64,000 nucleotides of DNA from Neocallimastix lanati (nom. inval.) (lineage: Eukaryota; Neocallimastigomycota; Neocallimastigomycetes; Neocallimastigales; Neocallimastigaceae), in contig JACVTC010000134.1 of assembly GCA_016946835.1 (NCBI GenBank), positions 437,501 to 501,500 on the forward strand, given 5' to 3'. The notes under the pieces were generated by a model. It was not told the DNA's origin, did no database searches, and saw nothing but the letters and a program-made list of their open reading frames with translations. A program made the position numbers and the translations under genes. Shown here piece after piece: positions 1 to 15,703 of the stretch. How positions within the stretch are numbered: the stretch's first letter is position 1; every line of letters starts with the position of its first letter.

Positions 1-2820
<2,820 letters not shown>

Positions 2821-3643
2821 ATTAAAATAAGAATATCTTGATAAATCATATATTTTAAGAAAAACGTTATATGTATGAAAAAAAATTATTTTTATTTAAA
2901 AACTTTTTAAATATATTATTAAAATCTATTATAATATGATAAAAAAATAAAATACATTTGCTTATTACTAATATAAATATAATAATATTATAATAATTAT
3001 ATTTTTTTTCATGAATTCTTCATATAGATTTTTTTTTTTTTTTTTTAATTTTATTTACTTTTATATAATTTTTATTTTTTAATTTTTTTTTATTTTTAAT
3101 ATTTTTTAATAATTAATATTCATAGTAAATATTTTTGGTTACATTGTTTTTTTGTAGATAATTTTTTTATTTAAATAATATTTCTGTTAATAGTAATATA
3201 TATCTTTATATCTTTATATATAAATATAATATATATGTATATTTTTTTTGGTTACATGGCTTTATATAAATAATATTTTTATTTTTATTTAATTATATTT
3301 TTTGTTTTTATTATTTTTTATTTATTTATTTTATATTTATTTTTTATAGGCTATAAATAATAATTATTATTATGCGATATAAATATAAATATTATAATTA
3401 ATTAATTTAATTAATTCCTGTTTTTGTTTTTTTGATGTTATTGTAATTGATTGATAATAACTAATAAAACAAAAAAAAAAAAAAAAAAAAAAAGAAAAAA
3501 ATAGGATAAAAAAAGATAAAATTTAATTATTATTATTATATTTATTTAAATATATATATATATATATTAAGATTAAAAGAAAAGAAAAGAAAAAAGAAAA
3601 CTATAGATATTATTTAAATTAAAATTAAAGTAAATGAATATAT
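2821..3643. other. Intergenic region between convergent genes
   Basis: This stretch separates the 3' ends of MKS1 and the RhoGAP gene. It holds only AT-rich sequence, T-runs and an A-run at about 3471-3493. I see no gene, RNA or transposon end in it. Confidence 0.7.
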
Positions 3644-3820
3644 TTATTGAGCTAAAGCGTGGTCATATTCTACATTTTTACTATTTATTATTTCTTCATT
3701 ATCTTTAACTATAATAAATATATATAATTTTAAATATTTAAATAATATTATTAATTAGTATAAATTAGTATTACTTTATAATAAGTTCTATCTTTTTGAT
3801 ATTATATAAATATGAAAATA

Positions 3821-3905
<85 letters not shown>

Positions 3906-3942
3906 GTTATTATTATTATTATTATTATTATTGTTATTATTA

Positions 3943-3976
<34 letters not shown>

Positions 3977-6900
3977 TTACTTTTTATTTCTTTTGCAAAC
4001 ATTTCTGATAATCTAAAATTATCAGGTATTCCAATCATATAATCTTGACTATTTCTATTAATTACTTCCTTTATTGAAGATTCACCACACGATAATCGTC
4101 GAAGACTTTTCACATAATCAATTTGTGATTGAGATGAAACAAATAGGCTACTGCAACGTTCTTTTCTTCTTCTTCTGAATTCATTTTGTAAATTTTCTGC
4201 ATCTAGAATAGTTTCTAATTTCTCTTTGTCTGATTCCATATTTATATTCTTACATTTTTCATTAATTAAATTCACAACTTCTTCACTGAGACTTAATTGA
4301 TCTCTGGTTGTTGATTCTTCTTTAATTGCCTGAATATTTTTATAATTATTATTTTTTTGTACATTAGTATTACTTCTTCCTCTGACTTTAAAGGATCCGG
4401 TAATAAGGTCATCACTAGTAATTTCTGGAACCTCTGAATCACTGTTCTCGCTACTATGATTATCGGTATCCCGTAGACTCTGATCAACATCTTTCTCATT
4501 TTGTTGATTTTCATTAAACAGTACAGGACTAGAGTGTTCCATTTTATTTTGTAATTGTAATTTATTTCTGGCATCTTTTTGAGCTTTTGATACAGAATGA
4601 ACATTTAAATAATCTTCTGGCCCACTAAATAGTATGGACATAATATTTTCTTCTTCTTCAGATTCTTTTAATGTTGTCCAACAGAATACCGCTTCAAATT
4701 CAGATAAAATTAATACAAATAATCCAATAGGTATTCCAAGTGTTGGTCCAAATACTATAGCAATATTAGAAAGAGTCATTTTATTTAATTCACTATTTTG
4801 AACAATTCGTACTAGATGAGCTGCCAAACATCTTAATAGTGTATAATTGGCTAATGGAAGATAAGAAATAAGGTTTGCTAATGCTACAACTTTTTCTTCA
4901 CGATCTGGTATTGCTATTAATATATATAAATATATATATATATATATATTTTTTTTTAATTTTAATTTTAATTTTAATTTTAAATTTAAATATATTTTGT
5001 TTTATGATATTCTAATTATAATAATTAAAAATATATCTATATATATAAATAATTTAAAATTTGTACTTACAAGCAATTTCGATAAATCTTGGTTGGAATT
5101 CTTTTGTCATAATAGTTGTTGGTAATTCTCTCAGATATAATTTTAATAAACCAGTTATTACATGAACATCATAAATTTCTTTATCTTGAAGTAAATTTAC
5201 ATCTCCGTCTATATTAGTTGATTATTATATATTAAATGTAATAAAAAATGAAAAATGAAAAAAAAGAAGAAAGAAAACATATATTACTAAATTATATATA
5301 ATATATAAATAAATAAATAAATAGATAAGTAAATAAATAATATAATAAAAATTAAATCCATACATCTATCAAATCTATTTTTTAATGATTGTATGGTTGC
5401 TTTGCTACCAGATAATCGATATATACCTTCCTCTTCATATGCTTTTTTATTAAATATTGTAAGATAAATTAATTATTATTAGATTATTATAATTAAAGAA
5501 TAATAATAATATGTTTTTTTTTTAAATTATTAAATTTTTAATTTTTATATTACCTCCTTTTGCATCTAAATATTCAATACATCTATATACAATTGCTGGT
5601 AATTCGTAATCATCTTTAATTTTTGAATTTTTAATAGCAGTTTCCAAATTGACTCCGAAGACTTTTTTATTTTTATCTAAATCTTTATTATCAATATCTA
5701 TCATTAACATTATCATTATTATTAATTAAAAAATTTATAGGATTAATATAATTATTGTTTTTTTTTATGATGCTTTTATTATATTTTTTTAATTATAATT
5801 GAAAAAAAAGAGATGCCATTAATTATATATAAATTAATTTCATACCATTTACGCTATTGGTATTCTTTTTAAATTTATACCATGAGAAATGTATTTTTCT
5901 TTGTTTTTCTTCTTTTCCAACTTTCAGCTTTTCATTTCTTTCATATGCTACTGTAGATTTTGGTACTAATGGTGGAGGAATCGTTTGTTTCATGACTCTT
6001 TCATTATCATCAATAACATCAGATTTTGGGTTTTCATTTTCAGTATATTCATTATTTTCATTATTTTCATTATAATTTTCATCTTCATTATTATGGTCAT
6101 TAGTGTCATCATTTACTTTTTTCCCATCATCCTCATTATTATTTTCGTTACTATTTTTTCTTGATTTATTTTTAATGTATTCGTTAATATCTATACCTTG
6201 TTTTTCAAATTCTTCAAAGTTAAATCCTTCTGGTATATAATTTTTCTCATCATAATCTAATATAATATCAACATCTTCTTCTTCATCAGAAGAATCCCAT
6301 CCATTATTATTGCTTGATGGTGATTCAATATTATTATCCCCAGAATCCTCATTATTTCTATTATTATTGTTTCCATTTCCATTTTCATTATTATTTTCAT
6401 TATTAATGTTTTCGTTATTATCGTTTTCATTTTCATTATTATTACTATTATCATTAATTTTATTTTCAAGTTCATTATTATCATTAATTTTATTTTCAAG
6501 TTCTTTATTATCATCATTATGAGTTTCTGCTCCTTCTTTTATAGTATCTTTACTTTCTATATATTGTTCTTTATTAATTTCATTGATTGAGCTATCATGA
6601 CTCTTATTCACATCAAAACTATTATTATTACTTTTACTTAATACATTATTATTTGAATTCATTAGTGATGCAACACTTTCATTTTCTCTTTTTAATTTAT
6701 CAATAACTGATTTAATTTTTGTAACCCATTCATCTCTATCATTATCATTTTCAGAGCATAATAAATGCTTGGCATATATTTTATCTTCTGCAGTTTTAGC
6801 TATTACACCTTTTTCATCTTTATATTCAATAATTCTAAATGCATGATGGAACTTTTCTTTATTACTAACTGAAATAACTTTAGCATGTTTTAAATTAATA

Positions 6901-7819
6901 GTGCCATTGAGATCTCCACCTTTCTGTTTTTATAAATTTATAAAATTAAAAAAAATAAAAGAATAAAAAAAAAAAGAGATCCAAAAAAGAAATTTAAAAA
7001 AATTGTTAAGATATTTAAATATTTATATAGAAAATTAACAGTTTATTACAAATTATAATAATTAAGAAATAATTTGTTTTATCAAAATTAAGTATGAAAT
7101 TTATTATATATATATAAAATAAAATTTATTTCTCTTTTATTTTCTATAATCAATTAATAATTTAATAAACAAAATAAAATTCCTACACTTTCATAAAATG
7201 ATATATCTTTTTCGTTAAGAATAAAATATTTTGTTCTCCATCCCATGAAATTATTCTTTTTAAAGAGATATCCACTTTTAATGCATGATCCCTTTATATA
7301 TATATATATATTTAGTATAATCCATATAAATTTGTTTATTGATAATAACAAATATTATTAAAATTAAATGTTTAATGGATTAACCATATTTTTATTTAAT
7401 ATAATATATATATTATATTAACTATGATATATTTTATTACTTTTTCATCATTTTCTCTGTTATTAATTGTTGCAATAATATCTTTGGATAAAAATTCGGC
7501 AACTTCTATAGAATTTCTATATTCATTACATAAATGTTGCAAATACATTTCCATAGCAAGCTTTTTTTTTTTTTTTTTTTTTTATTATTGTTAAATTTAA
7601 ATATATATTAGTAAATAATTTTTTTTTAATATTTATTATTTTATTATTAAATTGATTAATTTTTGTAATATATTAATAAATAAATGTATAAAATATGTAT
7701 AAAAAAAATAAAACCTTTAATTGAATTCTTTTATTTTCTATTTTTAAACTATTTAAATTTCTTTCAGGTAGTTTTCCAATATTTTGAATTTGCTCTTTTG
7801 GATAATTTGTTTTAATCTT

Positions 7820-7903
<84 letters not shown>

Positions 7904-8989
7904 TAATTACATATAAATTAATAGTTAATATGATAGTTTATATATTTATATATTTATATTATTAAATATATATTATTATTCTTTTCTTATTTGGTCAAAT
8001 TGATATTATTATTATCTTTTTTTTTTTTTTTTTTTTATTTTTTTTAACATTTTTTTATTATTTAGTTAAATTAGTGTTATTATTATTATCATCTTTTTTA
8101 TTACTTATTACTTATTATTATTTATTATTTATTATTATTAATTATTATTATTATAATTATTATTCAACTTATTTCATTTTATTATATATGCATAATAAAA
8201 AACAATTCTTACAATATTTTCTAAATTTTGAATATTAGTATATGATTTCCGAATTCTCCATAATTCAGTACCGTTATCTGCATTCCAAACACTAATAATA
8301 AATGAAACGTCTTTTTTATTTCTATCATTTTTACAAAATTCTAATTTTTGAATTGACACTGTAATTTGATCTGAAAAAATTTCTTTATCTTCAAAATTAT
8401 TTATAGAACTATTCATTACACTATCATTTTCCTCGGTTGATGATTTTATATGATTATTAATTGAATCATTACTTTCTGCATTTTTTAATGATATATTATT
8501 TTCTGATCTATATGTTGTTTCTTTCGCTAATTGACTTGAATGACTAAATTTTCTTCCATGAATTAAATTTTTGTTTGTAGCCTCATCATCTGTTGATGAA
8601 TGATCAACATGAAATATTGGACTAAGTGTTGTATATGAACCATCGACTGTTGGACTTGCAATTTTCGAATAAAAATAAGATATTTTTCCTTGATTTGGGA
8701 AAGATGTTTTAATACTTAATGGTGTTTTTGGTGTTTTAGGAGTTTTCGGTATTTTTGATGTTTTTTCTTTATTTACATTATTATCTTCTTTCTCGATACC
8801 ATTCTTTTGTTGTTGTAAAATTATTAATTCTTTATTATTTAATTCTTCTCTTAATTTTTGAATATGTGTGTTTTGTTTTTCTATGAATACATTTAATTCA
8901 TTAAGTTTATTTGTTAATTCTTGATTTTTTTCTTCAGCTTGCTTTAATTTTAATTTTAAACTTTCAAAAGTTTCATTTTCTTCTGCCAT
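3644..8989 (-). CDS. BEM3: PX-PH-RhoGAP protein, Bem3-like Rho GTPase activator
   Basis: Ten exons on the minus strand join in phase: 8989-8213, 7816-7715, 7560-7441, 7291-7187, 6923-5846, 5697-5554, 5441-5364, 5208-5071, 4913-3981 and 3708-3644. They total 3540 bases, or 1179 residues. An N-terminal coiled coil (about 5-65) is followed by a PX domain (about 207-325, with ELWRIRKSY), a PH domain (about 334-445, with WRTKYFIL and a late DEWV) and a long acidic Asn-rich linker (about 455-690). A RhoGAP domain follows (about 740-930), with VFGVNLETAI, the arginine-finger segment GIYRLSG (R about 784), YLRELP and NIAIVFGPTLGIP. The C-terminal tail is polar. Yeast Bem3 has the same domain order and a length near 1130. 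RhoGAPs switch off Rho GTPases such as Cdc42 at sites of polarised growth, and PX and PH bind phosphoinositides. The final 20-residue exon rests on splice phase alone. The symbol is by domain order, not by a search. Confidence 0.85.
3822..3976. repeat. (ATT)n array in the last RhoGAP intron
   Basis: Roughly 50 ATT triplets with a few GTT changes lie inside the intron at 3980-3709 (minus-strand order). The array sits directly next to the 5' splice site at 3980. Confidence 0.9.
7821..7903. repeat. (AAT)n array in RhoGAP intron 1
   Basis: About 27 AAT triplets abut the 3' splice site of the first intron (AG at 7818-7817 on the minus strand). The usual pyrimidine tract is replaced by the repeat. 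Confidence 0.85.
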
Positions 8990-9147
8990 TTTACAAGAAT
9001 TTCCTTTTTTTTTTTTTTTTTTAAATTTATTTATATAATATTTTTATATTGTTCCTTAATACAGTTATATCTTTCTTTATTAATTTTTCGTACAATATAT
9101 ATTACTTTTATTCTTTTATTATATATGATATATATGATTATATAATT

Positions 9148-9185
<38 letters not shown>

Positions 9186-10100
9186 AACGTATTAATTTGA
9201 TATAAAAAATATTATTTTAAGATATTCATGATTTTATTATTTAATAAAAAAAAATATAATTATGAAATTTACTAAAAAATAATTATTGTTAAATTATAGC
9301 ATATATATAAATATATAATCTTTTTATTAAATATCACTTTTACTAGGAAAAAAAAAGTTAATTATTAAATTATTACATAAACGAATTAATAAAAATTTGG
9401 CATTTACAAAACATTTTATTATATATTAATAATCAATATTATAAAATGTATTATATATAATTTAAATATTTGCATTTCTTTATATTTTCAATATTTTAAA
9501 ATGCTGATTACTATTTCATTTTTACTTATGATAATTAACAATAATTTATAAACTTTAATTATATTTAATAAAATAATATTTAAGAAAATGTTATATAACA
9601 AAATTATTACTAATATGTAAAAATATTAATTAAATGTTTATATATATATATATGTTTTTATTATTATTTTTATTTTATTATATATATAATTTGTTTATAA
9701 AATATAATTTAATATACGAAATTATAATTATATGTTTTTATATCTAATTATAGAATTTTATTTAAAATGAAATATAAATTTTTTTTCTTTATTTTTGACT
9801 TTTTTATTAAATTATAATTTTTAAATTATGTTAAAATGTTAATAATATATATATTTTTTATAATTATTCTTTTTTTTTAATTTATAAAAATAATTTTATT
9901 ATTTAAAAATAAAGAAATATAAATATTATCAAAATTTAATTTATTAATAATTTAAATATAACAATTTTTCATATATTATCATTATTATTAAAAATATTTT
10001 TTAATATAAATTAAAGTTTTGAATAAAAAATTTAATTATAAAAAAAAACTTTTAAAATAAATAATTAATTGGTACTTTTTTCATATGATGTTTTATAAAA

Positions 10101-10131
<31 letters not shown>

Positions 10132-10748
10132 ATTTATCATTTTTTAATTTTTTAAAAGTTTTATTAAAGTTTTGATTATATTTAATTTATTTGACCTATA
10201 ATTTTCTAATCTTTTGATGTTAACCATTAATAATAAAATTTATATTACTTTTCAATTCACTAGTATTTATTTTTATTTTTTTATGCACCATATATATTGG
10301 TAAATTTTATATAAAGAACAAATCATTAAAAAACACTCTAGATACAATAATTAATAAAGAATATAATTTTAAATATTTTTATTTTTGTATGATATAATTC
10401 ATTTTTTATATTGTAATAATTGAATCAGTATATTTATCGTTATGATTTATTATGTTAATGTCATATTACTCAAATAAGATTATGTTAATGTTATTACTCA
10501 AATAAAATTAAATAAATTTAATTTTTATATTTAAAAACGGTAATAAATAATATAAAAATAAAATTTATAAATATAAATGAATATTAATCTACAATATGAA
10601 TTAAAAAAAAAAAATAAAAATAAAAAAAAAAAAGCTCCCTATTATTATTATTATAAAAAATATGATGGATGCATTAATTTGAATGTTAAATAACTATAAT
10701 GTTATTTATATTTTAAATAGTTAAAAGATAAGTATTTTAATTTCTTTG
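8990..10748. other. AT-rich intergenic region
   Basis: This lies upstream of the RhoGAP gene. It contains T-runs at 9005-9022 and 9150-9180, which may be part of the promoter, and a (AAAT)n stretch at about 10099-10131. No conserved coding segment is seen on either strand. Confidence 0.7.
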
Positions 10749-11470
10749 TTAATTTAGATAATTTTTTTTATGTAACTTGATATTGGAAATATGTATTGTT
10801 TTCAATTGGGAATTGATCTTAGAATAAAAGTTATTATATATTGGAATATTATTATTAATTGAGTTATTGTTTTGATCTTTTTCGAAGTTATTCTTTAAAA
10901 ATTTTCTATAATTATGTAGTATTCTTAAAGTTGAATTAATTTGTTCATATTTTGAATTATTTATTGATAATGTACTTTCTATATCTTCATTATCTGAAAT
11001 CATATTAATTGAATTATCATTATTTAAAAAAATATTATCATTATTAATATTTTTTGTATTTGTTTCTATATTATTTTTGTGTAAGTCCAATTGTGTTGAT
11101 GCAATATTACTATATATATATGAATTTATTATGGAACATTTCATTTTGTATATTTGAAAAGACCTTAAATTTTAAAAATATAATAATAATTCGAATATTA
11201 AATAAATTTATGTTATTAATTATAAATATAAAAATAATATTAAATATTATATTGTCAAATATAAAAACTTGAATATAACTTATGAATAACACTTTTTTAT
11301 ATAAATTTAAAAATAAATTTAAAAATAAATAAATACTATATAAATTTAAAAATAAATTTAAAAATAAATAAATACTAACTTATTATCTATACTTAATTTT
11401 TGACGTTTTAGACTACCATCACAATCAATGAAATTTGATCTTTTTATTCCAGCATATTTCATTGTATTCA

Positions 11471-11471
<1 letters not shown>
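10749..11471 (-). CDS. Hypothetical Asn-rich protein, two exons
   Basis: I do not recognise this gene. Exon 1 (11471-11380) starts at an ATG and ends at a good GTTAGT donor. Exon 2 (11163-10749) follows an AAG acceptor, and the join restores a Lys codon and keeps the frame, giving 168 residues. The first 31 residues contain a compact basic stretch with SLKRQKL that could be a nuclear localisation signal. The middle is rich in Asn, Ser and acidic residues. Near the C-terminus is a less biased block with LRILHNYRKFLKNNF that may form a helix. There is no signal peptide or membrane segment. A second in-frame ATG lies three codons downstream. The in-phase intron and ordinary codon mixture argue for a real gene, but low complexity makes chance possible. 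Confidence 0.5.
11300..11377. repeat. Tandem duplication of a 39-bp unit
   Basis: Two near-identical copies of an AT-rich 39-bp unit begin at 11300 and 11339. They lie inside the intron of the hypothetical gene, just inside its donor site. Confidence 0.8.
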
Positions 11472-11502
<31 letters not shown>

Positions 11503-12695
11503 AATAAAATATTTAATTTACTTTATTTAAATAATGTTTATGTAGATTTATATATATATATATATATTTTATATTATTCTAAAATAAATCAGATTATAAA
11601 TTATTATCAAAATTTGTTAATAAAATTATGAATACTAATATTTAAATTAGGCGATTTTAAAAATTTCTATAAATTAAAAGAAAAAAAAATTAAATAAAGA
11701 AATTTTAAAAACTTTTTATATAATTGATATTAGACACTTTGAGAATCTACAAATCTAGTTAATGGAATATTGTATAAAAATATCAATATTATTAATAGAA
11801 TATTATTTTAAAGTATTAATATATATAAATTTGTTAATTTATATATATGCAATTTGGATTTGAAGATTGGATGAAATGCAATTTATAATAAAAAAAAATT
11901 TTTATTTAAACTTCTTTTTTAAAATTAAATTTATTTAAGATTTAAAAAATTTATGGTAAAAAGTTTGAATTTATAAAAAATATCCAAAATTTTATATATA
12001 AATTTTTTTTTTAATATTTTCATTATAATTTATGTAAAATATAAATGAAAATGATAATGAAAGTTATATAAAGACTTTATAATATAAAAATTTAAAAAGA
12101 CAAAATATTTATTATAAATAAAATTATAAAAAAATTTTTATTTAAATTTTTTTATCTGTTTAAAATAAGAAAATATAATTTATTTAGATATTAATGTATA
12201 AATTATTTCTTTAATAATGAATTTTTATAATTTTTATTTAAAAGTTATATTTTTCGTAAATATTAATATCTAAATAAATAAATTATAATTCTTTTTAATA
12301 AGTCTTTATATATAATATATATTAATATTTATGGAAGAAAAACTTATAAATATATAATATATATTAATATTTAGAAAGAAAACTTTTTAAATATTAATTT
12401 TATAATATTTAATTCATTTTCTGACAAACTTTATAATTTTTTAACATATATAAACATAGTATTTTTATAATATTTTTTTAAATTATAAACATAGAAATTA
12501 TATTATGAAAATTTTATAATACTGTAATAAAAATTATAATTATTTATGTTTGATGTTATATCATTATTATTATTTTTTTTTTTATTATTATTATTATTTT
12601 TGGTTTGGTTTGGTTTGGTAATTTATTATTTTCAACAAGCCAACAAAAATAATATATATATAATAAATCTAATTTATTAATTATTTTTTTAACTT

Positions 12696-12803
12696 ATATT
12701 TTTTATTTAAAGAAATTATAAATAATGAAAATCTATATTATAGACTTTCATATTTTTTATTTAAAGAAATTATAAATAATGAAAATCTATATTATAGACT
12801 TTC
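12696..12803. repeat. Tandem duplication of a 54-bp unit
   Basis: Two head-to-tail copies start at 12696 and 12750. They appear identical over the unit. Confidence 0.85.
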
Positions 12804-12915
12804 ATATTTATGAAGTATTGTATTTATTATTGTTATTTTTACAAATATTTAATTTATAAAAATATGGATTGGATTGTTCTTAAAATAATATTTCATAATC
12901 AGAATCAAAGAAACC

Positions 12916-13061
12916 TAATAATTTTCTAAATGATTTATTTCAATAGAATCGAAGAAACCTAATAATTTTATTGATTTATTTTATTGAACAAGCCTTGTAA
13001 ATTTAATAATAATATATTACAATTAGTATTTACAATTTCTTGAAGCCTGATTTACTTTAAA
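12916..13061. repeat. 146-bp direct repeat, copy 1
   Basis: This is the first of two copies that appear identical over 146 bases at a fixed offset of 166. Inside it is a smaller echo: the AATCGAAGAAACC segment also occurs in variant form just upstream at about 12903. Confidence 0.85.
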
Positions 13062-13081
13062 TATTTTTTATTTAAAGAAAT

Positions 13082-13227
13082 TAATAATTTTCTAAATGAT
13101 TTATTTCAATAGAATCGAAGAAACCTAATAATTTTATTGATTTATTTTATTGAACAAGCCTTGTAAATTTAATAATAATATATTACAATTAGTATTTACA
13201 ATTTCTTGAAGCCTGATTTACTTTAAA
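13082..13227. repeat. 146-bp direct repeat, copy 2
   Basis: This is the second copy of the 12916-13061 segment, separated from it by 20 bases. The near absence of differences suggests a recent duplication. Confidence 0.85.
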
Positions 13228-13958
13228 AGCACATATATATGAAATTACAACAATATATAATAATAAGCCTAATAATAATTTATATTTTTATATATCTTCA
13301 GAAAGTGATTTTTTTTAATTTAGTTTTTTTTATAAAATATTTTAATATTAATGTTATTATTGATATTATTTTATTATAATTATAAAATTTTATAAAATTA
13401 TATATAATAATTAATATATATATATTTATTTAATTTATTATGAACTTATAAAAATTTAAAAAATGTAAAAAGTGTATTTAAATAATAATAAGAAGAATGA
13501 TAATAATAATAAGAATTAATAATAATAATTTTATTAAAAAGATTCAATAATATTTTTAAAAGAATATTTATGCATAAAATTTTTTTTTAAAAAAAAATAA
13601 AAAAATAATTAAAATATGAACAATGTTTAAAATGTTATTAATTATAAAGGTATACTTATATACATAATACGATAAAAAAATACTATAGTTTATACTTCAT
13701 CACTAATTTCTATATAGAAATTGAAAATTAATAAATAAATAAATAAATAAATAAATAAAATTAATAAATAAATAAATAATAAAAAATTAAATATTTGATA
13801 ATAAATAATATATTGTCATATTTATTAAATTATATTGCCAATAAAAATATATAATTAGACACATATGATTGGTGAATTAGATGTTGTAAAAAAAGAAAAG
13901 TAACGTTTGTTAATTTCTTTAATAACCTCTCTTCAATTTTAGCTTTAATAAATTCGAG

Positions 13959-14868
13959 ATGGTAATATTATGTTATTATTTTATGGATTTTGTTTGATGG
14001 ATGAATAATATGAAGTTTTGTTAAATTTATTAAATAAGATTTTTGTTTTTATTTTTTTCGTTGAAATATTTGATGGATGAATAAAGAAGTTTAATATTAT
14101 TTAAAAGTAGATAATAATATAGATTACAATATAAGTAACTTTTTTATTATATAAGGCAAATGTTGATAAAGAATTTTTCAAAGTAAAAATATAATTATGT
14201 AATAAATATATATAATGTTTTGTTTATTTTAATGAATTATTTATGTTTTTTATATAATAAAAAATGAAATATTTACATGATAAATAAATAATAAAATAAT
14301 TAAATAGTTTAAATATATAATTTATAAAAAAAAATAATAGAGTACCGAAAAGTCAGCTTCCAACCCAATGAGGGAACTTAAGTTAGAAAAGCTCTGTCTC
14401 AACATTTCTGTTGGTGAATCTGGAGATAGACTTACTCGTGCCTCTAAGGTTTTAGAACAATTAACTGGTCAAGTTCCAGTTATGTCTAAGGCTCGTTACA
14501 CTGTCCGTACTTTCGGTATCAGACGTAATGAAAAGATTGCTGTCCACTGTACCGTTCGTGGTCCAAAGGCCGAAGAAATTCTTGACAGAGGTTTAAAGGT
14601 TAAGGAATACGAATTAAAGAGATCTAACTTCTCTTCTACCGGTAACTTCGGTTTCGGTATCCAAGAACACATTGATTTAGGTATTAAGTACGATCCAAGC
14701 ATCGGTATTTACGGTATGGACTTCTACGTTGTTATGGGTAGACCAGGTTTCAGAGTTGCCAGAAGAAAGCAACAATCTGCTAAGGTCGGTTTCCCACACC
14801 GTAACACTAAGGAAGAAACCATCAACTGGTTCAAGAAGAGATTCGATGGTATTGTTTTAAACAAATAG
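13959..14868 (+). CDS. RPL11: 60S ribosomal protein uL5 (RPL11)
   Basis: The protein is uL5, which binds 5S rRNA with uL18 in the central protuberance of the large ribosomal subunit. The large exon 14341-14868 encodes the family almost entirely, with [52 protein letters not shown] and [10 protein letters not shown]. The N-terminus is built from two tiny exons: 13959-13961, which is only the ATG, and 14156-14182, nine codons. Introns 13962-14155 and 14183-14340 have GT/AG ends. The spliced product of 185 residues gives an N-terminus of the usual length before the conserved PMREL motif. An alternative start at the in-frame ATG 14368 would drop 19 residues, and the first 10 of these are supplied only by the small exons. 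The gene is clearly richer in G and C than its surroundings and uses a narrow codon set, as expected of a highly expressed gene. Confidence 0.93.
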
Positions 14869-15703
14869 ACATAAATAATATCAATAAAATCTGTTCACAA
14901 ATTATTATACGATTTTTAAAAGCATAAAAAAAAATCAAACATTTGAATTTTCTATATATATTATTGTGTATTGAAAAATAAGAAAAAAACGTGGATATAA
15001 AAGTTTTTAATTATATTAGGGAAAGATAGTTATTATAATATATTATTCAGTAATATACTATTTTATAAGCATTTGAATTCTTTTTTTATTATTTAAAAAA
15101 TATTGGAAATAAATGTTATAAGGTAAAAAATGATACATTAAATAATTATGGTAATAAAATCGTATTAAATTTATATAGGGAATTTTAAATTAAAATAAAA
15201 AGTAAATTATATTTAAAAATTGAAATTAAATATTGATATTTGATGAAAGTGAATATGGTAAAATTTGAATAAATAGAAAAATATGGAATAAGTATTTAAT
15301 ATAGTTGATAATTATAAAAATAAGAGGAATAAAAAAAAAAGGTGTAAAAACTAATTCAATGTGAATAAAATAAATAAATTATTTAATTTTTAATAATAAT
15401 CAGATTGTTTGTTGTTTTAATTCTATTAATTGTAGTATCTTTTAATTTCATTGATATTAGAATGATAATATGATTTTTTTTTTTTGTAAATATTATTAAT
15501 AAAAATATTTTCGAAAGTAATATATAATAACGATAACTTAAACAATGTATATTAAAAGATGTTTTTTTTTTTAAAGTTAATTAATGAATTTTTATTGATT
15601 AAATTTGTAGTAGGAAAAAAAATATATATATATATATAAATATATTATATATTATTTTTTTATTTTTGAATATTTAATTTTTGTTTATATAAATAATTTT
15701 ATT
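14869..15703. other. 3' flank of RPL11
   Basis: This is AT-rich sequence without recognisable genes. The 3' UTR and polyadenylation site of the ribosomal gene must lie in the first few hundred bases, but no single signal stands out. Confidence 0.6.

Larger units (their letters stand above)
11472..13958. other. Intergenic region with local duplications
   Basis: No gene can be supported here. The notable contents are a T-run at 11472-11495, a short GGTTT tandem run at about 12600-12620, and two segmental duplications listed separately. The last 50 bases hold a CT-rich patch near 13925 that likely belongs to the uL5 gene promoter or 5' UTR. Confidence 0.65.

Noticed and set aside
10749-11144. 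131-codon frame taken as the complete hypothetical protein
   Set aside because: An upstream exon 11471-11380 joins in phase through good splice sites, so the longer two-exon model is preferred.
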